Positions 28,788 to 37,253 of a stretch of DNA of 64,000 bases are shown here, in pieces. The DNA comes from an uncultured Paracoccaceae bacterium (GTDB taxonomy: Bacteria > Pseudomonadota > Alphaproteobacteria > Rhodobacterales > Rhodobacteraceae): positions 62,001-126,000 of the forward strand of contig CALSNT010000005.1 of the NCBI GenBank assembly GCA_943787785.1, given 5' to 3'. Under the pieces are notes generated by a model, which made no database searches, was not told the origin of the DNA, and saw only the letters and a list, made by a program, of their open reading frames with translations. Each line of letters starts with the position of its first letter. Within the stretch, counting starts at the first letter, position 1. Position numbers and translations under genes: made by a program.

Positions 28788-29693
28788 TCAGACCCGCTTG
28801 CCCAAAACCTCGACCAGTGCCGCCGAGATCATTAGTGCACTGCCCAGTACTTCCCGCGCGCCGAAGGGCTCGCCAGCCAGCCATGCGGCCGAAGCGACCG
28901 CAGCTATGACATCCGTCATAAGAAGCACCCCCACGCGCCCCGGTGTCAGGCGGGTGGCTGGCCACAGAGTCAGCACCAGCATTGGCGCGACGTAGAATGC
29001 GATCAGCAGACCCCAGCCGGCATTGCCGAGAAACACTGCAGGCGCGATTGTTCCTCCAAGGGCGTCACCACCCAGAAATAGTGTTGCGCCTGTCACCAGC
29101 AGCGCACCGACCATGAACGCCAGGATCTGGTCGCTAACGGCAGCGTTCTTCATCCGATAGACCCCGAAACTGCCGACCGCCCAGGCCAATCCAGCGCCCA
29201 ACGCCAGCCAGTCGCCCAGATTTCGCGGCAATGGCAGGCCCGATCCCCCACCCAGCACAACCGCCAATCCGCCGATGCCCAGGCAAAGGGACGCGAGGCG
29301 GGGCAGGGTCAGGCGCTCGCCCAAAAGCGCAATGCCAAGTAGCGTGCCCCATACCGGAGTGAGGTAAAACAACAGGATCGAGTGGACCACGTCGGTCAAA
29401 AGCAAGCTTGTTGCGTACAGGCTGAACGCTGCCCCGGTGCCAAGACCACAAAACGCCAGCGCGCCAAATCGCGCCCAAATGGGGCGCCAGCGCAGCGCGA
29501 TCAATGGGCTGAGCACGACCAGCGTGGCCGCATAAATCAGCAAGCCGGGCCAGGCGCCAGGCAATCCCTGCGCTTCAAGCGCGCGGATCGGAATCCAGAT
29601 GACGCCCCACAGCGCTCCGCCGAGCATCAGCGCAAGGCTCGCGGTCGTGTTCGACGCAGAATTGAGCGCCGCAATGGCTGTGCGGTGGATCAC
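28788..29693 (-). CDS. EamA/DMT-family transporter
   Basis: A 301-residue inner-membrane protein with about ten hydrophobic helices in two EamA repeats. The first runs from LALMLGGALWGVIWIPIRAL and the second from LALGAGLAWAVGSFGVYRMK. Drug/metabolite exporters of this type move amino acids or small metabolites; the substrate is not predictable. A GC-rich inverted repeat (GGGGGC/GCCCCC) lies beyond its 3' end, at about 28727-28745. Confidence 0.85.
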   Translation of the reverse strand: MIHRTAIAALNSASNTTASLALMLGGALWGVIWIPIRALEAQGLPGAWPGLLIYAATLVVLSPLIALRWRPIWARFGALAFCGLGTGAAFSLYATSLLLTDVVHSILLFYLTPVWGTLLGIALLGERLTLPRLASLCLGIGGLAVVLGGGSGLPLPRNLGDWLALGAGLAWAVGSFGVYRMKNAAVSDQILAFMVGALLVTGATLFLGGDALGGTIAPAVFLGNAGWGLLIAFYVAPMLVLTLWPATRLTPGRVGVLLMTDVIAAVASAAWLAGEPFGAREVLGSALMISAALVEVLGKRV

Positions 29694-29736
29694 GGTTGCT
29701 GTCCGGTTCGGTGTGAATTTCGCCGGGACAGAAACA

Positions 29737-29764
29737 CAAAAAAGCGGGCCTCGAAAGGCCCGCT
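29737..29764 (-). terminator. Rho-independent terminator of amtB
   Basis: On the minus strand, AGCGGGCCT-TTCG-AGGCCCGCT forms a 9-bp perfect stem with a TTCG tetraloop, followed by TTTTTT. It starts 23 bp after the amtB stop. Confidence 0.92.
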
Positions 29765-29786
29765 ATGAAGTGCGCCTGAAAGTTTA

Positions 29787-30965
29787 TCAGGAGGTCATGT
29801 CGTAAGCACGCTCACCATGCAGGGACAGGTCGAGGCCGTTGGTTTCCGCCTCGGCATCGACGCGGAATGTCGTGACGGCGCGGCAGATGACGACCAGAAC
29901 CGCGGTCAGAACCACAGTGTAAACGCCAACGATCGCCAGCGAGCCGAGCTGCGCCGCCCAGACGCCAGCACCGAACACTGCTATCATGATAGTACCGAAA
30001 ATGCCGCCGACGCCATGGACTGCGAAGACGTCCAGGGTGTCGTCGATACCGGCCTTGTTACGGATGAAGTTCACGGCTTCCTGGCACAGGACACCAGCAA
30101 CCAAACCGATGATTAGTGCAGGGATTGGTCCGACGAAACCGGACGCCGGTGTGATTGAGGCAAGCCCCGCGATGGTGCCGGTGACAATCCCGACCAGCGA
30201 GGCCTTGCCGTATTTGATCCGCTCCCAAGCGGCCCAGGACAGGGACGCAGCGGCAGCCGAAATATGCGTGACCGTCAGCGCCATCGCGGCGCCTCCGTCG
30301 GCGGCCAGCTGAGAGCCTCCATTAAAGCCAAACCAGCCAACCCAAAGCATCGCCGCGCCGATCATGACGTAGCCGGGGTTATGCGGTGGCGTGGTGCGGT
30401 TCTTGCGCGCGCCCAACATCACCGCGATCACCAACGCCGCCAGACCGGCGGTTTCGTGGACCACTATGCCACCTGCGAAGTCCCGGGCGCCAATCTCTCC
30501 GAAAATGCCACCATCAGCCAGCATGCCGCCGCCCCAAATCCAGTGCACCACCGGCGCATAGACCAGCAGCATCCAGAGGCCACTGAACAGCAGGACGAAC
30601 CCGAAACCGATGCGTTCGACGTATGCTCCGACGATCAAAGCTGGGGTGATGATCGCGAATGTCATCTGGAAGGCGAAGAACAAGACCTCGGGAATGGTTC
30701 CCGACAGGCTGTCGGCGGTCACGCCGTTCAGGAAGGCTTTTCCGAGACCTCCCCAGATCGCGTTGCCGTCACCGAACGCGATTGAGTAGCCGAGAGCCAG
30801 CCACAGAAGGCTCATCAGGCAGGCGATGGCATAGCAGTGCATGAACACGCTCAGCACATTCCGCGCCCGCACAAGACCGCCATAAAACAAGGCAAGGCCC
30901 GGCAGGGTCATGAACAGCACCAGGGCTGTTGCGGTGATAATCCAGGCTGTATCTGCGCCGACCAT
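29787..30965 (-). CDS. amtB: Ammonium transporter
   Basis: A 392-residue Amt-family channel with eleven predicted membrane helices, including the N-terminal block VLFMTLPGLALFYGGLVRAR. The conserved pore region VVHETAGLAALVIAVMLGAR and the FAVHGVGGIFGTI motif carry the twin-His residues. I chose ATG 30965 (MVGADTAW) because GGAGG lies six bases upstream; ATG 30980 is the alternative. The usual partner glnK is not next to it. A strong terminator follows. Confidence 0.94.
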   Translation of the reverse strand: MVGADTAWIITATALVLFMTLPGLALFYGGLVRARNVLSVFMHCYAIACLMSLLWLALGYSIAFGDGNAIWGGLGKAFLNGVTADSLSGTIPEVLFFAFQMTFAIITPALIVGAYVERIGFGFVLLFSGLWMLLVYAPVVHWIWGGGMLADGGIFGEIGARDFAGGIVVHETAGLAALVIAVMLGARKNRTTPPHNPGYVMIGAAMLWVGWFGFNGGSQLAADGGAAMALTVTHISAAAASLSWAAWERIKYGKASLVGIVTGTIAGLASITPASGFVGPIPALIIGLVAGVLCQEAVNFIRNKAGIDDTLDVFAVHGVGGIFGTIMIAVFGAGVWAAQLGSLAIVGVYTVVLTAVLVVICRAVTTFRVDAEAETNGLDLSLHGERAYDMTS

Positions 30966-31510
30966 TGTCGCCTCCGTCATGTGTTTCCGGGGCATCAAGC
31001 CGGTGCAGGCGGCGATGAAAACAGGCAGTTTGGTATCCGGCTGCGCATTTTGTGAGCAAATGCGGAACTGCTGTATATTTAGGCACAATAGGCGGCCTAT
31101 GCGCATTATTCAGGCGAAACTGGCAGGGCGTCGATTTGGGGTCAAAAGCAAAGTTATCCCGCAGGAATGTAGCTGCAAGGGTGCCGCTAAAGGCCTGAAG
31201 CGGCCATTCGACCTTTGCCCTCTTTGTGCATGGAATGAAGGCGAAGCCGCCATGCACTCGCCAGCCCGTCCGGGCGGGTTGGCGACTGGTGAGGGCAGCG
31301 TAACTCTGTGATTTGACGGGCGAACCTCACCATTAAGCGGCACGAATGTCCGTCGCATCACCAACCCACGGGCTGACAAGTGCAAGGCTTATGTTGCGAG
31401 AAAACGAACGTCCACTCAGGGTCATTCCAACCACTTTCATCATCTCAAGTTAATTGAACTGAATGAGAATTTGCGGCTACTTCTGGCAACGCTGCCGCAG
31501 GTTTTCCACC
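30966..31510. other. Intergenic region upstream of amtB
   Basis: The region contains no convincing gene. It holds a small palindrome ATAGG-CGG-CCTAT about 120 bp upstream of amtB, which might be a regulatory site, and the dispersed 32-bp palindromic repeat at 31226-31257. A glnK gene, commonly found here, is absent. The open frame 30910-31311 overlaps amtB in antisense and has no known similarity. Confidence 0.5.
31226..31257 (+). repeat. Dispersed 32-bp palindromic repeat, copy 1
   Basis: GTGCATGG and CCATGCAC flank a 16-bp centre that contains GGC-GAA-GCC. The second copy, on the minus strand at 62451-62482, has the same length and spacing with 27 of 32 identical bases, and the outermost pair changes from G-C to A-T. 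Similarity extends another 8 or so bases each side. Read as protein, both copies also give AWN-[EQ]-GEA-[AT]-MHSPA, so a coding origin is possible. Confidence 0.6.
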
Positions 31511-31979
31511 TTACCCCAGCCGCTTCACCAGCAGCGCAATCGCATGATCCGTGGCTGCGTCGCGCACCGAGGCGCGCCCGATGGCTCCGAATTCCTGCAC
31601 CTCAGCCAGTGTCGGGGCACCCTTCATTGCAGTGGCGAACCAGACCAGTCCTTCGGGCTTTGTTTCCGACCCACCCGGACCCGCAACCCCGGTGACCGCC
31701 ACCGCCAGCGTGGCCTTCGAGGACTTCAACGCCCCCTCGGCCATCTCGCGCGCGACGTCCTCGCTGACGGCACCGTGCTGCGCGATAGGAGACCGGCATC
31801 ACGTCCAGCATCCGAACCTTGGCAGCGTTGGAATAGGTGACGCAGCCATGATCGAACACGTCCGAGGCCCCGGGAATCGCTGTTATCGCTGCCGCGACCA
31901 TGCCGCCAGTACAGCTTTCGGCGGTGGCGATTGTCGCCTTGGCGTTGCGCGCCGCCATGATCAGGGTTGAGGCACTCAT
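31511..31979 (-). pseudogene. CinA-family amidohydrolase (PncC-like), one frameshift
   Basis: The start at 31979 gives [20 protein letters not shown] then ESCTGGMVAAAITAIPGAS, the signature of the CinA C-terminal domain, which deamidates nicotinamide mononucleotide. After LDVMPVS the frame must change: an extra base at about 31787 separates it from [20 protein letters not shown], which then continues through [18 protein letters not shown] to the normal end at 31511. Apart from this single base the protein is complete (about 155 residues). The gene overlaps the pgpA end by 4 bp. A sequencing error is as likely as true inactivation. Confidence 0.85.
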
Positions 31980-32470
31980 ACGCCGAGCATCCCATGCGAA
32001 ACGCCAGCGGCCAATGCCAGAATAATCGCCGCAAAAGCGCCTGCCATCACATCGTCCAGCATGACCCCGAGCGCATCACCGCGCCGGTCGGCCCAGCCGA
32101 CCAGCCAGGGCTTCCAGATATCGAACAGGCGAAACAGAACGAACGCCCCGAGCCAGCCGGGCCAGGGGAACAACCAGGGGTCCGCGCCCGCGTGCGACAG
32201 GCCTGCGGACAACGGCATCAGCGCGATCCACAACCCGACAACCTCGTCGATGACAATCTCGGACGGGTCGTGATCGGCCTTGCCTTGGGTTTCCACCGCC
32301 GTTGCCCACCATCCCAGCGCGAACGCCAAAATCGTTGCAATCACCAGCCCCGGAAACCCGAACAGCCCGTGGATCACCCAACCAACTGGCAAGGCTGCCG
32401 CTGTACCCCAAGTGCCGGGGGCAGGGCGCAGCAGTCCAGCCCCGAAGAAGATGGCGATAAGGCGGGTCAT
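31976..32470 (-). CDS. pgpA: Phosphatidylglycerophosphatase A
   Basis: A 164-residue membrane phosphatase that makes phosphatidylglycerol from PGP. It has the PgpA family blocks [16 protein letters not shown], the acidic [14 protein letters not shown] and [15 protein letters not shown], and about four hydrophobic helices. The start overlaps the end of ispDF (ATGA-type), and the CinA-like gene overlaps its own end. This ispDF-pgpA-cinA arrangement is conserved in Rhodobacterales. Confidence 0.93.
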   Translation of the reverse strand: MTRLIAIFFGAGLLRPAPGTWGTAAALPVGWVIHGLFGFPGLVIATILAFALGWWATAVETQGKADHDPSEIVIDEVVGLWIALMPLSAGLSHAGADPWLFPWPGWLGAFVLFRLFDIWKPWLVGWADRRGDALGVMLDDVMAGAFAAIILALAAGVSHGMLGV

Positions 32471-33594
32471 TCGGCGACCAACGTTGCGGTTGCCTGTGCG
32501 GCGATGCCCTCGCCCCGGCCGGTGAAGCCCAGCCGCTCGGACGTTGTCGCCTTGACGCTGATCCGATCCTCGGCAACCCCGGTAATCTCGGCAAGTTGCG
32601 CCTGCATGGCGGCGGCGTGGGGGCCAATCTTGGGATCCTCGCAGATGATCGTGCAGTCGATCTGGTTGATCCGATATCCCCGCTCACCCGCCATCCCGGA
32701 GGCGTGGCTCAGAAACAATCCACTGTTCGCATTCTTCCACTGCGGATCACTGGGAGGGAAATGCCGGCCGATGTCACCAGCACTTAACGCGCCATAGATT
32801 GCATCAGTAATCGCATGCATCGCCACATCCGCGTCCGAGTGTCCCTCAAGCCCCTTTCCATAGGGCACGGCAACGCCGCACAGCGTCACATGATCGCCCG
32901 TGCAAAACCGATGCACGTCAAATCCACTGCCAACCCGAACATCCATGCGACCGCCTAGCACGGCCTCGGCGCGCGCGAAATCCTGTGGGTGGGTGATCTT
33001 GAAGTTCTCGGCCTCACCTTCGACGATTGTTACCTCCAACCCATGCGCGCGGGCGACTTCCACATCATCGCTGGCCTTCGCACGATAGGCGCGATGGGCG
33101 GCCAGAATGGCGTCAAACTGAAACCCTTGCGGCGTTTGCGCTGCAAACAATGCGTCGCGTGGCTGGACTCCACCGACCTTGCCGTCATCGCCACGCCACA
33201 ACGCATCTGTGATGGGCAGCCCAGGTGCTGCAGATGACCCTTCCAGTGCCGCAATGACCCGCGTGATTAGCGCTTGCGACACCAACGGGCGCGCTGCGTC
33301 GTGAATCAGCACCTGAGTCACCTGGCTTGGAACGGCCCGCAACCCTGCGAGAACGCTGTCCTTTCGTGTCGCACCACCGGCGACGCAGATAACCTCTCCC
33401 AGTTGCGCCGCCCGCACCATGTCGTCGCGGTGGAGAACCACGACAATCGGGCCGATATCGGGCGCTCCGCTAAACGCGGCAATTGTGCGCTCTATCACGG
33501 GGCGCCCACCCAGCATCTGCCATTGTTTGGGCAATTCGCCCCCGGCGCGTTCTCCGCGTCCGGCGGCGACGATGATTGCTGCAGTGACGGGCAA
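32467..33594 (-). CDS. ispDF: Bifunctional IspD/IspF
   Basis: A 375-residue fusion of two non-mevalonate isoprenoid enzymes. Residues 1-215 form 2-C-methyl-D-erythritol 4-phosphate cytidylyltransferase ([31 protein letters not shown]). From about residue 220 comes 2-C-methyl-D-erythritol 2,4-cyclodiphosphate synthase ([10 protein letters not shown] with its metal-binding DVH, then [17 protein letters not shown]). Fusion is common in alphaproteobacteria, where the middle enzyme IspE is encoded elsewhere. The frame is complete. It is divergent from dusB. Confidence 0.96.
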   Translation of the reverse strand: MPVTAAIIVAAGRGERAGGELPKQWQMLGGRPVIERTIAAFSGAPDIGPIVVVLHRDDMVRAAQLGEVICVAGGATRKDSVLAGLRAVPSQVTQVLIHDAARPLVSQALITRVIAALEGSSAAPGLPITDALWRGDDGKVGGVQPRDALFAAQTPQGFQFDAILAAHRAYRAKASDDVEVARAHGLEVTIVEGEAENFKITHPQDFARAEAVLGGRMDVRVGSGFDVHRFCTGDHVTLCGVAVPYGKGLEGHSDADVAMHAITDAIYGALSAGDIGRHFPPSDPQWKNANSGLFLSHASGMAGERGYRINQIDCTIICEDPKIGPHAAAMQAQLAEITGVAEDRISVKATTSERLGFTGRGEGIAAQATATLVAE

Positions 33595-33756
33595 CGGCGA
33601 TCCCTTTTCTCAAAACGCTGTCTGTCTAGGCATTGCGTCGCTTCAGGGCAATGAGATGCAGCAGCCGGAAAATTTCGTCGAAAAATCTGACGCGCAGCTG
33701 TTGCCGCTGGCGGCACGAGCCGTTAACCCAGCCAAATCTGCCCAAGGATTAGGCAC

Positions 33757-34737
33757 ATGACCATTCAAGTGGCAAATGTCACGCTTGATACCCCAGTCCT
33801 TCTGGCCCCGATGGCCGGAATCACCGACCTGCCGTTTCGCCGGTTGGTGTCATCCTTTGGCGCGGGCCTTGTCGTGTCCGAGATGGTCGCAAGTCAGGAA
33901 ATGGTGCAGGCCAAGCCCGGCGTGCGGGAACGTGCCGAACTTGGCTTCGGCATTGAGAATACAGCTGTGCAGATTGCAGGCCGCGAAGCCCATTGGATGG
34001 CCGAGGCCGCGCGCATGGTCGAAGCCAGCGGCGCGCGCATCATCGACATCAACATGGGCTGCCCGGCCAAGAAGATTGTTAACGGCTGGTCCGGCTCGGC
34101 GCTGCTGCGCGACCTCGATCACGCGCTGCACCTGATCGAGGCTGTGGTGGCGGCCGTAAAGGTGCCGGTGACGCTGAAAACCCGCCTCGGTTGGGACGAT
34201 GATCTGTTGAATGCCCCCGATTTGGCGCGACGCGCCGAGGTAGCCGGGATCGCGATGATCACGATCCACGGACGCACACGCTGTCAGTTTTACAAAGGCC
34301 GCGCGGATTGGGCGGCAATACGGGCGGTGGTGGAGGCGGTCTCGATTCCGGTCATCGCCAACGGAGATATCGTGACATCTGACGACGCGGCGGAAGCGCT
34401 GCGGCTGTCCGGCGCGGCAGGCGTGATGATCGGGCGTGGATCACAAGGCGCGCCCTGGCGGTTAGCAGAGGTTGCAGCGCATTTGGGCGGGCGTGGAACC
34501 GCCATGGAACTTGACGCGATTCAGTACCTTAATATGACGTTGGAACACTATGAAGATACTCTAGAATTTTATGGTGTATCTCTAGGCGGGCGGGTGATCC
34601 GCAAGCACCTCGGTTGGTATATGGACCACGCGGAGACACCGCCGAACCTGCGCCGTGAAGTCCTGACCGAAACCTCACCGAAGAAAATGCACAGGCTCCT
34701 CGGCGATGCGCTGACCAACCATCGAGAAGCTGCATGA
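33757..34737 (+). CDS. dusB: tRNA-dihydrouridine synthase (NifR3/DusB)
   Basis: A 326-residue flavoenzyme that reduces uridines in the tRNA D-loop. The FMN-barrel motifs are [15 protein letters not shown] and the active-site cysteine block [20 protein letters not shown], with [14 protein letters not shown] further on. It was first named nifR3 because it precedes ntrBC in Rhodobacter, exactly as here. Its stop overlaps the ntrB start (ATGA), so it heads the nitrogen regulation operon. Confidence 0.95.
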   Translation: MTIQVANVTLDTPVLLAPMAGITDLPFRRLVSSFGAGLVVSEMVASQEMVQAKPGVRERAELGFGIENTAVQIAGREAHWMAEAARMVEASGARIIDINMGCPAKKIVNGWSGSALLRDLDHALHLIEAVVAAVKVPVTLKTRLGWDDDLLNAPDLARRAEVAGIAMITIHGRTRCQFYKGRADWAAIRAVVEAVSIPVIANGDIVTSDDAAEALRLSGAAGVMIGRGSQGAPWRLAEVAAHLGGRGTAMELDAIQYLNMTLEHYEDTLEFYGVSLGGRVIRKHLGWYMDHAETPPNLRREVLTETSPKKMHRLLGDALTNHREAA

Positions 34738-35798
34738 GCACTGACGATACCCTCTGGGCTGCGCTGCCGGTCCCTGCAGTCCTGATCGGTGCCGACGATG
34801 CAATCTCTGACATTAACCCGGCGGCAGAGGGTTTCCTGAACGCTTCGGCCAAATCTGTAACCGGCGCGCCGGTGCTGGATCGGCTGGCAATTGACGCGCC
34901 GCTGGGTGACGCGCTGTCCCGCGTCCGTGATGACCAATCGCCATTGTTTATCAATACTGTAGATGTCAGCGGAGGCCTCGGACCACCTGTCGTTTGCAAC
35001 ATCCAGATTGCGCCGGTGCCGGGCGAGCCGGGCCGCCTTCTGATGTTGCTGACGCCGCGCCAGATCGCCAATCAACTAGGCCGCGCCCATTCCGTCAAAA
35101 CCGCCGCACGCTCGGCCATCGGCATGGCCGAGATGCTGGCGCACGAAATCAAGAACCCGCTGGCCGGGATCACAGGGGCGGCGCAACTGCTTTCCATGGG
35201 CCTCAAAGGCGAGGATCTGGAAATGACCGACCTGATCGTCGCTGAAAGCCGCCGCATCGTCGCGCTGCTGGATCAGGTCGAGCATTTCGGCAACCAACGA
35301 CCACCCCAGCGCGCCGCCACAAACATACACGACTTGCTGGACCGCGCCTGCGCCTCGGCGTCGGTCGGTTTTGCGGCGAATATGGCGGTTCGCAAGCACT
35401 ATGATCCGTCACTTCCGGCCACATGGGTCGACGGCGACCAAATGTTGCAGGTCTTTCTAAACCTATTGAAGAACGCATCGGAAGCCGCTGATAACAAAGG
35501 TGGTACCATTACAGTGAGAACCTTCTACGACATGACCTTGCGCCTGCGGCGCGCCGACGGAACCGGCGCGGCGCTGCCCTTGCAGGTGGAAATCGAAGAC
35601 GATGGCCCCGGCCTGCCGCCCGAGATTGCCGCCAACGCGTTCGATCCATTCGTGTCGGGCCGCGAAAATGGCACCGGGCTTGGGCTGGCGCTGGTCAGCA
35701 AGATTGTTGCCGACCACGACGGATGGATCAGCGTCACCACGACCCCCGGAAGGACGGTGTTCCGCCTGTCCCTGCCGGTTGCGAAAACTCAGGAGTAA
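34734..35798 (+). CDS. ntrB: Nitrogen sensor histidine kinase NtrB
   Basis: A 354-residue cytoplasmic kinase: an N-terminal PAS domain (residues 10-115), a dimerisation/phosphoacceptor domain with H137 in [17 protein letters not shown], and a C-terminal ATPase with [13 protein letters not shown] and the G boxes [10 protein letters not shown] and [12 protein letters not shown]. In relatives it is controlled by PII proteins and phosphorylates NtrC under nitrogen limitation. There is no membrane segment. It is coupled to dusB upstream and ntrC three bases downstream. Confidence 0.95.
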   Translation: MSTDDTLWAALPVPAVLIGADDAISDINPAAEGFLNASAKSVTGAPVLDRLAIDAPLGDALSRVRDDQSPLFINTVDVSGGLGPPVVCNIQIAPVPGEPGRLLMLLTPRQIANQLGRAHSVKTAARSAIGMAEMLAHEIKNPLAGITGAAQLLSMGLKGEDLEMTDLIVAESRRIVALLDQVEHFGNQRPPQRAATNIHDLLDRACASASVGFAANMAVRKHYDPSLPATWVDGDQMLQVFLNLLKNASEAADNKGGTITVRTFYDMTLRLRRADGTGAALPLQVEIEDDGPGLPPEIAANAFDPFVSGRENGTGLGLALVSKIVADHDGWISVTTTPGRTVFRLSLPVAKTQE

Positions 35799-35801
35799 CC
35801 C

Positions 35802-37163
35802 ATGGACGGGACCATTCTAGTCGCCGACGACGACCGCACGATCCGCACCGTTTTGACCCAGGCGCTGACCCGCGCGGGATGTCGGGTTCATGCCACATCC
35901 TCGCTCGTGACGCTAATGCGCTGGGTGGACGAAGGGCGCGGCGATCTGGTGATCTCGGACGTCGTGATGCCGGACGGTAACGGGCTGGAAACACTCCCAA
36001 AAATAGCCGAGGCACGCCCGGGTCTGCCGGTGATTGTGATTTCGGCGCAGAACACCATCATGACGGCAATTCAGGCGGCAGAAGCGGACGCCTATGACTA
36101 CCTCCCGAAACCGTTCGACCTTCCTGACCTGATGAAGCGTGCCGGGCGCGCACTTGGGCGCCGCAAGACTGCCGCCGTTACACCGACGAGTGATCGGGAC
36201 GGCGATGATCTGCCCCTAGTCGGGCGAACTGCGGCGATGCAGGCGCTCTATCGCCTGATTGCGCGCGTAATGAACACCGAAATCCCGATTCTGGTGATGG
36301 GTGAAAGCGGAACTGGTAAATCACTGATATCCCGATCAATTCATGACTTGTCAGATCGAAGAAATTTGCCGTTTGTCGCAATATCAGCACCCGATCTGAC
36401 AGACGCGGCTGCCCTGAGTACTATCATGTCACGCGCTCGCGCAGGTACGCTGTTGATAGATGAAGTGGGCGATCTTGATGCCGCCGCGCAGGCGCGTGTC
36501 GTGCGCATGCTGGACAATCTGGGCGAAAACCCACCCCGTATCATGGCAACCAGCCGGGTCGACCTAGGAGCGGCGATAGAATCCAAGGCGTTTCGCGAAG
36601 ACCTGTACTACCGCCTCGCCGGCGCGACGCTGACCGCCCCGTCGCTGCGCGACCGTATCGAGGATTTGCCGTTGCTGGTTGACCACTTCCTGGCCCGAAG
36701 CGAACGGGACGGCGGAACACTCCGCGCGCTCAGCGATCCGGCGCTGGCGTTGCTGCGCACCTACAGCTGGCCGGGCAATGTGCGCCAGCTGGAAAACGCC
36801 ATGCGCCAGCTTTCCGTCACCGGGACCGAGCCGGAAATTTCTTCGGCCGAGATCGAAGCCACACTTTCTGGCCAACCTGCTGCTGACCCGCTGCAAACTG
36901 CCACTGAGGGCGATCGTCTGGGCGCGTCGGTTGCCCGCCATCTCCAGCGTTATTTTGACATGCACGGCGGAGTGCTACCGCCGCCCGGCGTGTACCAGCG
37001 TATCCTGCGCGAAGTTGAGGTTCCCCTGCTCGAAATCGCACTGGACGCGACAGGTGGTAATCAGGCCAAATGCGCCGATCTTCTGGGCATCAATCGCAAT
37101 ACGCTCAGAAAGAAACTGACCGAGTTGGATATCCGCGTGACACGCCGTCGCAAGTTGATGTAA
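35802..37163 (+). CDS. ntrC: Nitrogen response regulator NtrC (lacks GAFTGA loop)
   Basis: A 453-residue regulator: receiver with phosphoacceptor D53 ([10 protein letters not shown]), AAA+ domain with Walker A GESGTGKS (residues 167-174) and Walker B TLLIDE (216-221), and a C-terminal Fis-type helix-turn-helix ([20 protein letters not shown]). The usual segment with GAFTGA, which contacts sigma-54, is missing: Walker A and B are about 16 residues closer than in enteric NtrC. That matches the Rhodobacter-type NtrC, which activates the sigma-70 polymerase. It follows ntrB by three bases. Confidence 0.95.
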   Translation: MDGTILVADDDRTIRTVLTQALTRAGCRVHATSSLVTLMRWVDEGRGDLVISDVVMPDGNGLETLPKIAEARPGLPVIVISAQNTIMTAIQAAEADAYDYLPKPFDLPDLMKRAGRALGRRKTAAVTPTSDRDGDDLPLVGRTAAMQALYRLIARVMNTEIPILVMGESGTGKSLISRSIHDLSDRRNLPFVAISAPDLTDAAALSTIMSRARAGTLLIDEVGDLDAAAQARVVRMLDNLGENPPRIMATSRVDLGAAIESKAFREDLYYRLAGATLTAPSLRDRIEDLPLLVDHFLARSERDGGTLRALSDPALALLRTYSWPGNVRQLENAMRQLSVTGTEPEISSAEIEATLSGQPAADPLQTATEGDRLGASVARHLQRYFDMHGGVLPPPGVYQRILREVEVPLLEIALDATGGNQAKCADLLGINRNTLRKKLTELDIRVTRRRKLM

Positions 37164-37253
37164 AAGAGCAACAGAGAGTGGCCGAAATGAAACGGCCACC
37201 AAGCAATGGCGGCAAGCTGACCGCAAGGCAGCATCAAGTTAGGGGCCTTTGGC

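Noticed and set aside
30910-31311. 133-codon open frame containing repeat copy 1
   Set aside because: Most of it is antisense to amtB and its leader. Only the repeat segment resembles anything, so I record the repeat and not a gene.
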